A stretch of DNA of 34,229 nt, from positions 1 to 34,229 of the forward strand of contig NZ_LZKJ01000011.1 in assembly GCF_001672775.1 (NCBI RefSeq). Reading direction: 5' to 3'. Shown piece after piece: positions 24,817 through 33,316 of this stretch (positions are counted from its first letter, which is position 1; each line of letters begins with the position of its first letter). Both the position numbers and the translations under genes were made by a program. This stretch comes from Mycobacterium kyorinense. GTDB taxonomy: Bacteria; Actinomycetota; Actinomycetes; Mycobacteriales; Mycobacteriaceae. A model generated the notes under the pieces. It saw only the letters and a program-made list of their open reading frames with translations, was not told where the DNA came from and searched no databases.

Positions 24817-26085
24817 TTAGCGGATCGGATCGAACTCGAGGTGCAGTTCGGTCAGTCCCCGCATTTGCCAGGTCGGCTCATAGCTGTAGCGGCGAGCGTC
24901 GGGCGGACCGTGTACCGCCTCGCAAATGGTGATGTCGGACATCCGGTCGAGGATGCGGTTGAGCGAAATCTGCCCCTCTGCGCGGGCCAGCGGTGCGCCA
25001 GGGCAAGAGTGGTTGCCGCGCCCGAAGGCCACGTGCTCGCGTACGTTGGGGCGGTCGAGGCGGAAGCGGTCGGGTTCCTCGAACTTCCGGGCATCGCGGT
25101 TGCTGGCCCCAGGCAGCAACATCACGGTGCAACCGGCGGCAATGGGAACATCGCCGATCGTCGTCGAGGTGCGCGCCATGCGGAAGTGGGATTTGACTGG
25201 GCTTTCCGTTCGCAGTGTCTCTTCGATGAAGGCTGGAATGCGGTCACGTTCGGTGCGCAGCTGCGTTTGGAGCTCGGGATGTTCCGCGATCATCTTCATC
25301 CCGAAGCTGAGCAATTTCGTCGTTGTTTCCTGTCCGGCCGCAAACAGGAACGTGGCGAGCCGAACCACGTCGATGATGTCGGGAGTTGACCCGTCCGGAT
25401 ATTTCGCCAGAGCCAGCTGCGTCAGCACATCCTCACGTGGCTCTCGCCGTCGTTCGGTGATGTGGGCAGAGAACTTATCGTCGAGCCACTCCAACGGATT
25501 GTGGGCACGTGTCACCGAATCGTCCTCGATCCCACCGGAAAACTGGCCGGAAAACACGGCACGGAATTCCTCGTGGTCTTCTGCCGGGACCCCGAGTAGA
25601 TCGGCAATGACCAGCCCCGAGAACGGCCTGGCGTAGTCGTCGAGAAACTCGCACTTGCCGCGAAATACGAATTCGTCGAGCTGCTGATCGGCGAGCCGCC
25701 ACATGAAGTCTTCGTTTTCCTTGAGCCGCTTAGGAGTTAACAGACGGCTGAGCAGTCCGCGGGTCCGCGTGTGATGCGGTGGGTCTTGGGTGACGATGTG
25801 TTCGCTCATTGGGATCTGCGAACGGTGTTGCTCGATGAGTGCACTGATGTCGTCGCCCTCAAGTTCGAAGGGCAGGCCGGAAAATGGCCCGGCGACCGAC
25901 ACGCACGCCGAGAACGCCGGGTCTCTGTACACCGCGAGGGCGTCGGCATGTCCGGTCACGGCCACCACGCCGTGCTGTGAATCCCGCCGCACCGGGCACT
26001 GCGCGCGAAGAAAGTCGAAATATGGGTACGGGTCCGGGATCAACGATGCGTCGGAGAAGTAATCGACCGTTTCAAAGTCACGCAC
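24817..26085 (-). CDS. Cytochrome P450 (2)
   Basis: A 422-residue soluble P450. GTG 26085 is chosen because GGGAGG lies 5 nt upstream and the protein then starts RDFETVDYFSD; upstream in-frame starts lack this. Motifs: EHIVTQDPPHHTRTRGLL (C-helix), FAAGQETTTK near residue 260 (I-helix), ExxR in EETLRTESP near 300, and a canonical heme loop FGRGNHSCPGAPLAR near 365. It carries the palindrome site C 64 bp upstream, so it belongs to the same putative regulon as P450 (1). The electron partners are not in the window and the substrate is unknown. Confidence 0.95.
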   Translation of the reverse strand: MRDFETVDYFSDASLIPDPYPYFDFLRAQCPVRRDSQHGVVAVTGHADALAVYRDPAFSACVSVAGPFSGLPFELEGDDISALIEQHRSQIPMSEHIVTQDPPHHTRTRGLLSRLLTPKRLKENEDFMWRLADQQLDEFVFRGKCEFLDDYARPFSGLVIADLLGVPAEDHEEFRAVFSGQFSGGIEDDSVTRAHNPLEWLDDKFSAHITERRREPREDVLTQLALAKYPDGSTPDIIDVVRLATFLFAAGQETTTKLLSFGMKMIAEHPELQTQLRTERDRIPAFIEETLRTESPVKSHFRMARTSTTIGDVPIAAGCTVMLLPGASNRDARKFEEPDRFRLDRPNVREHVAFGRGNHSCPGAPLARAEGQISLNRILDRMSDITICEAVHGPPDARRYSYEPTWQMRGLTELHLEFDPIR

Positions 26086-26149
26086 GATGGCCTCCCACAA
26101 ACTCGTATGACACCGCACCTGCGGTGACCCACAGTCGCACTCTATGCTG

Positions 26150-26165
26150 GAACAAATATTAGGTC
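26150..26165. promoter_or_regulatory. 16-bp palindrome, site C (P450-2 promoter)
   Basis: GAACAAATATTAGGTC, 14 of 16 matches to the ideal palindrome and identical to site A in reverse orientation. It lies in the 110-bp gap upstream of the P450 and behind the SDR stop at 26196. Confidence 0.7.
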
Positions 26166-26195
26166 AAACGGTGCTAGCAGGCGTTCGCCGGTTCG

Positions 26196-27155
26196 CTACT
26201 GCACCACCGTCGTGGTTTCAGATACCCGCGCGTCAGCGAGATCCATGATGGCGTCCAGGTTGTATGCGATATCCTCGGCCGTCAGCGGCGATTTGGTCAG
26301 CCCCTGCGTGTGCACGACGGCGATGCGAGCGACCGAGCCCATGCCTGCCTGCAGAATCTCGCCGTTGAGGGGGCACGATTCGTGCGCCAAGAAGGCAGCC
26401 GCCGGGGCGCACATTTCCGGCGGCATGCTGGCGTTGATTTCTTCCATGACCTCTTTGGGCATGTCCAGAACGGCCGACAACCGCTCCGAGTGTGAGGCCG
26501 ACATCCGGGTAAAGGCCCGCGGCGCAACGGCATTGACCCGGATTCCATGGGCAAGAGCCTCGGTGGCCAGATTGCGGGTGAGGCCGAAGACCGCTCCCTT
26601 TGCCGCGCCGTAACTGGTCAGCTCGGGAATGCCGCCCAGCATGGCCTCGGAGACGGTGTTGACGATGCGGCCGTATCCCGCCCGGATGAAGTGCGGCCAT
26701 GCGGCCCGACTGACGAACAGGGTGCCGAAATAGTGCACGTCGAGCATGGCACGGTGTTGCTCGATGGAGAGTGCGTCGAAGGCGCCGGGGTCATGGATGC
26801 CCGCATTGTTGATAACCGCATCGAGGCGTCCAAATGTGTCGATCGCGGTATCGATGATGCGTTGTGCGCCGCGCTCCTCGGCCACCGATGCATGGCATGC
26901 CACCGCCCGTCCACCGCGGTCGTTGATCTCGACCACGACGTCCTCAGCCGGCGCCGGCGACGCCCCGCCGCCGCCAATGCCGACACCGTAATCGGCGACC
27001 ACGACACAAGCACCCTTCGCGGCCAGCAGTAATGCGTGGCTTCGCCCTATCCCGCGGCCGGCTCCGGTCACGACAACCACACGGTCGTCAAAGCGCAACT
27101 CCGTCAGCACATCACCAACGGCATCGACGTCGTCGAGATCGTCAAACCGCTGCAC
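26196..27155 (-). CDS. Short-chain dehydrogenase/reductase (multifunctional-enzyme-like)
   Basis: A 319-residue SDR. GTG 27155 has GGAGGG 6 nt upstream, overlapping the stop region of the ALDH gene. Motifs: VVTGAGRGIGRSHALLLA, NNAGIHDPG near residue 120, catalytic Ser in NTVSEAML, and SYGAAK near 185. The Gly-rich insertion GVGIGGGGASPAPAEDVV after the second strand and the long C-terminal extension recall the dehydrogenase domain of peroxisomal-type multifunctional enzymes (3-hydroxyacyl-CoA dehydrogenases). It is the last gene of the AveC-SDR-ALDH-SDR operon, 12 bp after the ALDH. Confidence 0.9.
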   Translation of the reverse strand: MQRFDDLDDVDAVGDVLTELRFDDRVVVVTGAGRGIGRSHALLLAAKGACVVVADYGVGIGGGGASPAPAEDVVVEINDRGGRAVACHASVAEERGAQRIIDTAIDTFGRLDAVINNAGIHDPGAFDALSIEQHRAMLDVHYFGTLFVSRAAWPHFIRAGYGRIVNTVSEAMLGGIPELTSYGAAKGAVFGLTRNLATEALAHGIRVNAVAPRAFTRMSASHSERLSAVLDMPKEVMEEINASMPPEMCAPAAAFLAHESCPLNGEILQAGMGSVARIAVVHTQGLTKSPLTAEDIAYNLDAIMDLADARVSETTTVVQ

Positions 27156-27167
27156 TGGTGCCCTCCT

Positions 27168-28652
27168 TCAGCCCGCGGGATACCCCACCGACTTGACTTC
27201 GGTGTACTGGTCGAATCCGGCTATACCGTTCTGACGGCCCACCCCGCTGTACTTATATCCGCCGAACGGGGTATCGGCCCCGTAGGGGGCGCCACCGTTG
27301 ACGCCCATGAAGCCGGCCCGGATCCTCCGGGCTACCGCCAGCGAATGCTCCAGCGAGCCCGACATCACGTTGCCCGCCAATCCGTACGCGCTGTCGTTGG
27401 CGATGCGGATCGCGTCCTCCTCGTCGTCGAACGGGATGACCGCCAGCACCGGACCGAAAATTTCCTCTTGGGCGATCGTCATCGAGTTGTCCACGTCAGT
27501 GAAAAGGGTTGGCCGAACAAAGAATCCTTTGTCAAATCCAGTGGGTGCATCTGGCCCGCCGACCAGTGCGGTGGCGCCCTCTTCGACGCCCTTCTTGATG
27601 TAGCCCATCACCCGGTCGCGCTGCACTTCCGAGATCACCGGACCGCACAGGGTGCCGGGATCCTGCGGGTCGCCGCACGTGACGTTCTCGTAGATGCCCT
27701 TCAGGATCGCCACCCCCTCGTCGTAGCGAGAGCGCGGCAGCAGCATCCGGGTCGGGTTCGCACAGCCCTGCCCCGCGTGCATACACGGCGCGATGCCGAT
27801 CGCGCATGCCATGCCGAAGTCGGCGTCCTCCAAGACGATGGTGGCCGACTTGCCGCCAAGCTCGAGGAACAGCCGCTTCATCGTGGCGGCGCCCTTCTCC
27901 ATGATCCGCTTGCCGACCACCGTCGAGCCGGTGAACGAGATCAGGTCGACCTTGGGCGACAGGGTGAGCTCTTCGCCCACAAAGTGATCCGATGCAGTGA
28001 CGACGTTGACCACACCGGCGGGGATATCGGTCTTTTCGGCGATCAGCCGGCCCAACCGGGTCGCGTTGAACGGCGTGTTCGGCGCCGGCTTGAGTACCAC
28101 GGTGTTACCGGTAGCCAGCGCCTGGCCAAGCTTGTTGATCGTGACCTCAAAGGGGAAGTTCCACGGCACAATTGCGCCGACCACGCCGACCGGCTCCCGC
28201 CATACCTTGCGCGTCGTCAACGTGCCGGTGAGGCTGATCGTCTTGTCGCCGAGGTCGGTTTCCCACGGATACTCGTCGATCAGCTTCGCGGGATAGCGCA
28301 GCCCGTCTTCCAGCGGGGCGTCCAGCTGCGGACCGAAGGTTATTGCCCGCGGCGAACCGACCTCGAGAATGAGCTCCTCGCGCAACTCTTCCCGCTCGGC
28401 GTCGATCGCGTCGTGCAGCTGCAACAGGCAACGCTGGCGCAACTTGTGGTCGGTGGACCAATCGGTTTCGTCGAACGCCCGCCGGGCGGCGTCGATGGCC
28501 CGGTGCATATCTTCCTTCGACGCGTCGGCAACCTCGCCGATGACCTCTTCGGTCGCGGGGTTGATATTGGCGAACGTGCCCGCGCTACCCTCGACCAGCT
28601 TGCCGTCAATCATCATCTTCGATTCGAAACGAATCGCGGGGGTGTCAGCCAT
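27168..28652 (-). CDS. NAD(P)-dependent aldehyde dehydrogenase
   Basis: A 494-residue ALDH that would oxidise an aldehyde to an acid. Motifs: VVGAIVPWNFP near residue 150, FTGSTVVGKRI near 230, the general base in LELGGKS near 255, the nucleophilic Cys in HAGQGCANPTR near 290, and QEEIFGPVLAVIPF near 390. ATG 28652 is preceded by GGAGACGGAG and overlaps the stop of the upstream SDR by 8 bp. In this operon it would follow an alcohol-oxidising SDR and supply a carboxylate for CoA activation. Confidence 0.95.
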   Translation of the reverse strand: MADTPAIRFESKMMIDGKLVEGSAGTFANINPATEEVIGEVADASKEDMHRAIDAARRAFDETDWSTDHKLRQRCLLQLHDAIDAEREELREELILEVGSPRAITFGPQLDAPLEDGLRYPAKLIDEYPWETDLGDKTISLTGTLTTRKVWREPVGVVGAIVPWNFPFEVTINKLGQALATGNTVVLKPAPNTPFNATRLGRLIAEKTDIPAGVVNVVTASDHFVGEELTLSPKVDLISFTGSTVVGKRIMEKGAATMKRLFLELGGKSATIVLEDADFGMACAIGIAPCMHAGQGCANPTRMLLPRSRYDEGVAILKGIYENVTCGDPQDPGTLCGPVISEVQRDRVMGYIKKGVEEGATALVGGPDAPTGFDKGFFVRPTLFTDVDNSMTIAQEEIFGPVLAVIPFDDEEDAIRIANDSAYGLAGNVMSGSLEHSLAVARRIRAGFMGVNGGAPYGADTPFGGYKYSGVGRQNGIAGFDQYTEVKSVGYPAG

Positions 28653-29562
28653 TTTTCTCCGTCTCCTGGGTTGTCAGGGCGCCGAACCGGGGTTGTCCCA
28701 TCATCAAACGGGTCATGTGATGAAGTCCAGCGGCAGGTAATAGTCGGTTGGCGAGTAACAGCATCCGTGCATCAGGCCCCACCGAGCGCCGGACGAACGG
28801 CGCGCGCGCTTCGAGAGCCTTGGCCAGCCCTGCCGCGAAGCGCTCCGGCGGTCGCGCTGCGAGCTTCATCGCTAATCGGCCCCGCCGGTCGATGGCGGCG
28901 TGTTGACGCGCATAGGGCCCTTCGAGATCACGGCAATCCGTCGTGCCGGCGTCGGTGATGATCTCAGTGTCGTAGGTCCCGGTGACCAGGATTGTCACGC
29001 CCAGCCCGAATGGCGCGATCTCACCGGAAAGCGATTCACCCCACCGCTCCATGGCTCCCTTGGCTGCGGAATATGCCGCCGTCGACGGCATGCCGCGCAC
29101 ACCGCTCTGGCTGGAAACCATGATTATTCGCCCTCGGCCGGCGGCCCGCATTGCCGGCAGCAGCGCGTTCGTCAAAGCCACCGGTCCAAAGATGGAGGTC
29201 TGAAACATCCGCTCCCACAGGGTACTCGGCGTTTCTTCAGCCATCCCGGCGGCAGAGATCCCGGCATTGTGCACCACCGCGTAGGGCGCGCCAACGGCTC
29301 CTTCGATCATCTTGGCGGCGGCTGCAACCGATGCGGAGTCGGTCAGGTCCAGCGGGATTCCGATCAACCGCGCGTCGTCGTCGCGCCCACCGGTGGCTTC
29401 ACACAGCCGCGACAATCCCGGCTCCGGGTTGCGCATTGCGGCCACGACGCGCCATCCTCGCCGATACAGATGGACCGCGGAGGCAAACCCGAGTCCGCGC
29501 GACGCACCGGTGATGACGACGCTGCGTGACTCAACCATTGCCCGGCCCGCACCGTCCGTCAT
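28645..29562 (-). CDS. Short-chain dehydrogenase/reductase
   Basis: A 305-residue SDR (297 residues if ATG 29538, which overlaps the AveC stop more tightly, is the true start; no strong ribosome site favours either). Motifs: VVITGASRGLGFASA, VVHNAGIS near residue 95, catalytic Ser in MVSSQSGVRG, and AAYSAAK near 165. The C-terminal extension (RMLLLANRLLPAAG) is typical of SDRs that act on retinol-, steroid- or other lipid-like alcohols. It is the second gene of the operon and overlaps both neighbours, indicating translational coupling. Confidence 0.9.
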   Translation of the reverse strand: MTDGAGRAMVESRSVVITGASRGLGFASAVHLYRRGWRVVAAMRNPEPGLSRLCEATGGRDDDARLIGIPLDLTDSASVAAAAKMIEGAVGAPYAVVHNAGISAAGMAEETPSTLWERMFQTSIFGPVALTNALLPAMRAAGRGRIIMVSSQSGVRGMPSTAAYSAAKGAMERWGESLSGEIAPFGLGVTILVTGTYDTEIITDAGTTDCRDLEGPYARQHAAIDRRGRLAMKLAARPPERFAAGLAKALEARAPFVRRSVGPDARMLLLANRLLPAAGLHHMTRLMMGQPRFGALTTQETEKNG

Positions 29563-30661
29563 CGGCCGGTGGTTCGACGTCCGGCCGCCCGTTCGGCTGG
29601 CCGCTCAGCCAGGTCGACCAGATGCCCACCGAATACGGGCCAGGCTGGCCCTCCTTTTCGTAAAAGCCCTGGGGGTCATAGATTTTGGCTTCCGGGTACG
29701 GCCACGGGCAGGCGACCGTCCGTGACAGGTGAGTCATTTTGACCAGGGCAAACGTGCCGCCATAGCAGAAGTAGCCGAGGTTGATCAGGACCAGCATCAC
29801 CACGAACATGCCGAGGGTTGGACGGCTGGCGAAGATTTTCGCCCGCTGCGCCAGTTTCTCGGCCACAGTGCGGCCGGTGTCGTCGCGGTACAGCAGTACC
29901 CCGGCCGGCACCATCACGAAGTTGACCGCCAGTATCTCGAAGATGAACGGGAACTGGTGCGTCTGACCGACGAAGATCGACCCGAACGGGACCTGGGAAT
30001 AGATGTACATCCCGGTTTGAACCAGCGTGATCTCCAGTGCCGCATCCAAGAGCATGCCGAACGGGAGGATGCAGATCGACAGGCTGATCAGCGGGTGGCG
30101 CCACACGAAGGAGTCGGCAGGCCGACGCGCCTGGATCCGGCGCAGCAACCAGATGCCCGGGAAATAGGGAGCCAGGTAGAACATGATGTAGCCGAGGACC
30201 ACAAACGGCTCGACTGTTGGCGAGAGCGATACCAGGGGCCAGTCTTCGGGCAGGTGATGTAGCTCCGGGTTGTAGACCGCGAACGGCGCCCAGTTCATGA
30301 TCGGGTCCTGCCAGACGATCAACGTCGTGACGATTCCCATCAACAACACCGGGTGATACGGGTGCCGACGCCACACCACCACGTAGGTAACCGTGATGAG
30401 GACCATCACGACGATCGTGAAGGCTTCCAGGACGCCGAGCCAATGCTCGAACCCGAACAAGACCGGCACCGGCCGCGGCGGCGGCGACGCGGTGACCTCG
30501 GGGTTGCGGACCCGGTCGGACGTCAGGCCGGTGCGGGCATTGGCGAGGAAGAAGACGAGCACGCCGACCGCGGCGGCTACCCATGCCCAGATCCACGGCG
30601 ATCCTTTTCGCTGTGCGGGGGGTGGCGTTCCCGTGGTCGGCGTTGTTTTTTCTGCGGTCAT
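29531..30661 (-). CDS. Spirocyclase AveC-family integral membrane protein
   Basis: A 376-residue membrane protein. Hydrophobic segments are visible at about residues 23-42 (WIWAWVAAAVGVLVFFLANA), 75-95, 105-120, 155-175, 190-215, 240-260 and 285-305. Conserved-looking loops include WQDPIMNWAPFAVYNPELHHLP and GQTHQFPFIFE, rich in His, Asp and Asn. The composition matches the mycobacterial AveC family, named after the avermectin spiroketal cyclase/dehydratase. Whether members here cyclise anything is unknown. ATG 30661 has GGAGAGGA upstream. It leads the operon AveC-SDR-ALDH-SDR, with palindrome site B 67 bp before the start. Confidence 0.85.
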   Translation of the reverse strand: MTAEKTTPTTGTPPPAQRKGSPWIWAWVAAAVGVLVFFLANARTGLTSDRVRNPEVTASPPPRPVPVLFGFEHWLGVLEAFTIVVMVLITVTYVVVWRRHPYHPVLLMGIVTTLIVWQDPIMNWAPFAVYNPELHHLPEDWPLVSLSPTVEPFVVLGYIMFYLAPYFPGIWLLRRIQARRPADSFVWRHPLISLSICILPFGMLLDAALEITLVQTGMYIYSQVPFGSIFVGQTHQFPFIFEILAVNFVMVPAGVLLYRDDTGRTVAEKLAQRAKIFASRPTLGMFVVMLVLINLGYFCYGGTFALVKMTHLSRTVACPWPYPEAKIYDPQGFYEKEGQPGPYSVGIWSTWLSGQPNGRPDVEPPADDGRCGPGNG

Positions 30662-30728
30662 CGGTTATTCCTCTCCGAAACGGTCCACGAGATGGGAGTC
30701 GGCACACCTCACCAACCGCTTGCTGCGC

Positions 30729-30744
30729 GACCTAAAATTTGTTC
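30729..30744. promoter_or_regulatory. 16-bp palindrome, site B (AveC operon promoter)
   Basis: GACCTAAAATTTGTTC, 13 of 16 matches to the ideal palindrome. It differs from site A only at one central base, and both are followed by AGAC. Confidence 0.7.
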
Positions 30745-30955
30745 AGACCCTAACGTGCCCTCTGCTCATCGTCAATCGTCGTGGCGGACTAAGGGCGATC
30801 TCGCCTAGTTTTGTTGCGCTGCAACGAGCTAGTGGCGGCTACACCCGATCAGGCCGCTCGTCGCCACCCCCGGACGAGGCTTTCTTCCGCCGGCCTACCG
30901 CCGCATTCAGGAGTTTCACACTGCCCGACGATGGGGCTACCGTCTGGTAGCGTTT
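30745..30955. other. Non-coding stretch between two divergent operator sites
   Basis: The gap between the AveC start and the tandem-TetR start is 392 bp. Apart from the two palindromes it contains a small perfect hairpin GCTACC-GTCT-GGTAGC (30936-30951) directly before site G. I see no convincing gene in it. An open frame that extends the TetR gene leftwards through this stretch has no ribosome site. Confidence 0.5.
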
Positions 30956-30971
30956 TACCAAATATTCGGTC
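30956..30971. promoter_or_regulatory. 16-bp palindrome, site G (tandem-TetR promoter)
   Basis: TACCAAATATTCGGTC, 14 of 16 matches to the ideal palindrome and symmetric in both halves. It lies 82 bp upstream of the double-TetR gene, which suggests autoregulation. Confidence 0.65.
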
Positions 30972-31053
30972 GCCGGCTTGCCCCAACGGCGCCGGACGAC
31001 CACTGACGACTGCCGGCAAACCCGGGATAGGAGCGCAGACCCGTGGAGGTGTC

Positions 31054-32376
31054 ATGGTGGGTGCGCCCATGACACCGAAGCTGCGCCAAACCCAGCCGGG
31101 AGCTTCCAGCGAGGCCACCGGTGGCGCCTACGACGACGGGACGCGCCGCACCGAGATCCTGCAGACCGCGGAGTCGTTGATCGCCTCCTCCGGCCTGCGC
31201 ACCTCGCTGCAAGAGATCGCCGATGCTGCCGGCATTCTCCCGGGTAGCTTGTACCACCATTTCGAATCCAAGGAAGCGATTCTCGTCGAGCTTGTCCGGC
31301 GGTATTACGCCGATCTGGAACGCATCGGCGAAATCGCCCACGAAAAATTGGACGAGCGCTCACAGCCGGCCGCTGCGGCGATCGTCGACCTGGGATCGGC
31401 CATCGCGCGATGCGCCGTGGCGCATCGTGCCGCGCTGCAGATGTCGTTTTACGAGGCGCCGAGCGCGAATACGGAGCTGGTCGAATTGCTCCAACATCCG
31501 CCCGACGCGGTCCAACAGGCGATGCTGCAAACACTGCGTGCAGGCAGGTGGAGCGGTTACCTCCGGGCAGATATCGATCTACCTACGCTGGCGGACCGGA
31601 TCTGTCAGTCCATGATGCACGTCGGCCTCGATGTCATCCGGCATACCGCCGCGGCCGATCAGGCCGCTGCACTGTTGTGCCGGATCATGTTGGAGGGGCT
31701 GGCCAGTCGACCGCACAGCGACGAGGAACTGGACCGCTCTCGCGCCTTCGTCGCTGCCGAGGCCGCAATCAAGACGTGGGCTGACGACCCTGATTCTAGG
31801 ATCAACGATAAAGCAGCGCATGTCCGCGCGGTGGCTCGGGCCGAGTTCGGCCGCAAGGGATATGAGGTCACCACCATCCGGGATATTGCCTCGGCGGCAG
31901 GACTGGGGACCGGCACGGTGTATCGGCTGATCGGCTCAAAAGATGAACTCCTCGGGTCGATCATGGAGTCGTTCGGCAAGAAAGCCGGGGGCGGCTTTGC
32001 CACCGTTCTTCGAGCGGACGCCACACCCACGGAGAAGTTGGATGCCCTGACCTGGATCAACATCAACGCCTTGGACCAGTTTCCCGACGAGTGGAAGATC
32101 CAGCTGGCATGGATGCGGCAGTCCCCACCCGATACGCCCAACCCCGGGTTGTTGTTCACCATGCGGATGCGGCAACTGAAATCACTGCTTTCCGAGGGAA
32201 TCCGGTCAGGAGACATCCGGATCGACACGCCCTCCATCGAGATGCTGGCGCGGTGTGTGATGGACGTCCTGTGGATGCCGGAAAACATTGTGCGCGCCCA
32301 GGGGACGGGTGCGGCGCTGATCAACGCCCGCGACACGGTGGTGCGCGGCGCCGCCGACCGCGCCTCGGGTAACTGA
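31054..32376 (+). CDS. Double TetR-domain transcriptional regulator (Mce3R-like architecture)
   Basis: A 440-residue protein made of two TetR repressors in one chain. ATG 31054 or GTG 31057 follows GGAGGT at 31045-31050. The first helix-turn-helix is at about residues 30-80 (ILQTAESLIASSGLRTSLQE, then GSLYHHFESKEAIL). The second is at about 250-303 (VRAVARAEFGRKGYEVTTIR, then GTVYRLIGSKDELL). Each is followed by its own helical domain. This tandem arrangement is known from mycobacterial Mce3R; I do not claim orthology. A single chain with two non-identical DNA-binding heads could explain why the window's 16-bp operators have one constant half (GAACA) and one variable half. It is divergent from the AveC operon. 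Confidence 0.92.
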   Translation: MVGAPMTPKLRQTQPGASSEATGGAYDDGTRRTEILQTAESLIASSGLRTSLQEIADAAGILPGSLYHHFESKEAILVELVRRYYADLERIGEIAHEKLDERSQPAAAAIVDLGSAIARCAVAHRAALQMSFYEAPSANTELVELLQHPPDAVQQAMLQTLRAGRWSGYLRADIDLPTLADRICQSMMHVGLDVIRHTAAADQAAALLCRIMLEGLASRPHSDEELDRSRAFVAAEAAIKTWADDPDSRINDKAAHVRAVARAEFGRKGYEVTTIRDIASAAGLGTGTVYRLIGSKDELLGSIMESFGKKAGGGFATVLRADATPTEKLDALTWININALDQFPDEWKIQLAWMRQSPPDTPNPGLLFTMRMRQLKSLLSEGIRSGDIRIDTPSIEMLARCVMDVLWMPENIVRAQGTGAALINARDTVVRGAADRASGN

Positions 32377-32413
32377 CGTCATCCAGCGGCCAGCGAACAC
32401 CCTCAGCTATTGA

Positions 32414-32429
32414 AACCAAATATATGTTC
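32414..32429. promoter_or_regulatory. 16-bp palindrome, site F (SDR promoter)
   Basis: AACCAAATATATGTTC, 13 of 16 matches to the ideal palindrome. It lies 44 bp upstream of the SDR start at 32474 and 37 bp after the TetR stop. Confidence 0.65.
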
Positions 32430-32473
32430 CTCGTAGAGTGCTTGCAGGTTCCGGTTCCACCAGAAGGAGAACA

Positions 32474-33316
32474 ATGTCCGGTATCGAACAGTTCCGGTAC
32501 GACGGCAAGCGGGTACTCGTCGTCGGCGGCGCCACCGGCATGGGCGCTGCGGCGGCCCAGACCGCGGCGGCGCTCGGCGCCGAAGTAGTAGTCATGGACT
32601 GCGTGCCGGTGACTTACGAGGCGGCGCAAACAGTAGCGGTAGACCTGACGGACCGGGCCTCGATTGACCGTGCACTCGATGAGATGAGCGCACCGGTCGA
32701 TGCGATCTTTTCAGCCGCTGGTATTGCTGATGGTCCAAAACTGATGCGGGTCAACTTTATTGGGCATCGTCATCTGATTCAGCGGCTGTTGGACGGTGAC
32801 CGGTTACGCCGGGGCTCCGCGATCTGTTTCATCTCCTCGGTAGCCGGTATGGGCTGGGAGAACGACTTGCCGCTCCTTCAGGAGTTCTTGGCAACACCTG
32901 ATTACGAGACCGCCGACGCGTGGGCTTCGGCGCACGAGGCCGAAGGCATCATCCACTACGGCTTCAGCAAAAAAGCCATTAACGCCTACGTGGCAACCCA
33001 GGCCTACTCGCTGTTGAAGAAGGGCGTGCGCATCAACGCCATCTGTCCCGGTCCGACGGATACGCCACTGGCTCGTGCTAACGCCGATCTGTGGCTGACG
33101 TTCGCCCAGGATTACCGGGATGAAACCGGTTGCCAAGTCCACACGCCCGATCAGATGGCCAATGCGATGGCTTTTCTCAATAGCGACGCGGCCTGCGGGA
33201 TTAGCGGCATAACTCTTCTCGTCGACAATGGACACGTGATGTCGTCGCTGACCGGCGCATTTCCGCCGGGCAAGCCCATCATGGACCTGATTATGGGCCG
33301 GGTGACGCTCGCTTAG
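32474..33316 (+). CDS. Short-chain dehydrogenase/reductase (coniferyl-alcohol/3-alpha-hydroxysteroid dehydrogenase-like)
   Basis: A 280-residue SDR. ATG 32474 has AAGGAG 4 nt upstream and an in-frame alternative start at 32438 lacks one. Motifs: RVLVVGGATGMGAAAAQ (an unusual GGATGMG Gly motif), FSAAGIADG near residue 80, catalytic Ser in FISSVAGMGW, HYGFSKKAINAY near 165, and CPGPTDTPLA. Lack of a long segment after the second strand and the insert between the Ser and Tyr resemble the 3-alpha-hydroxysteroid/coniferyl-alcohol dehydrogenase branch. It has its own palindrome (site F) and converges with the DapB-like gene, the stops overlapping by 3 bp. Confidence 0.9.
   Translation: MSGIEQFRYDGKRVLVVGGATGMGAAAAQTAAALGAEVVVMDCVPVTYEAAQTVAVDLTDRASIDRALDEMSAPVDAIFSAAGIADGPKLMRVNFIGHRHLIQRLLDGDRLRRGSAICFISSVAGMGWENDLPLLQEFLATPDYETADAWASAHEAEGIIHYGFSKKAINAYVATQAYSLLKKGVRINAICPGPTDTPLARANADLWLTFAQDYRDETGCQVHTPDQMANAMAFLNSDAACGISGITLLVDNGHVMSSLTGAFPPGKPIMDLIMGRVTLA

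Noticed and set aside
27036..28958. 640-codon open frame on the plus strand
   Set aside because: It is antisense to the aldehyde dehydrogenase and flanking SDRs, which have complete family motifs. High-GC codon bias opens the mirror frame. The translation is Arg/Asp/His-rich with no domain.
30811..31053. N-terminal extension of the double-TetR gene
   Set aside because: The frame is open but passes through the operator at 30956 and has no ribosome site. A GGAGGT precedes 31054.
31054..32376. Calling the double-TetR gene mce3R
   Set aside because: Only the architecture is shared. Length differs from what I recall for Mce3R, no mce operon is present, and sequence identity could not be tested.
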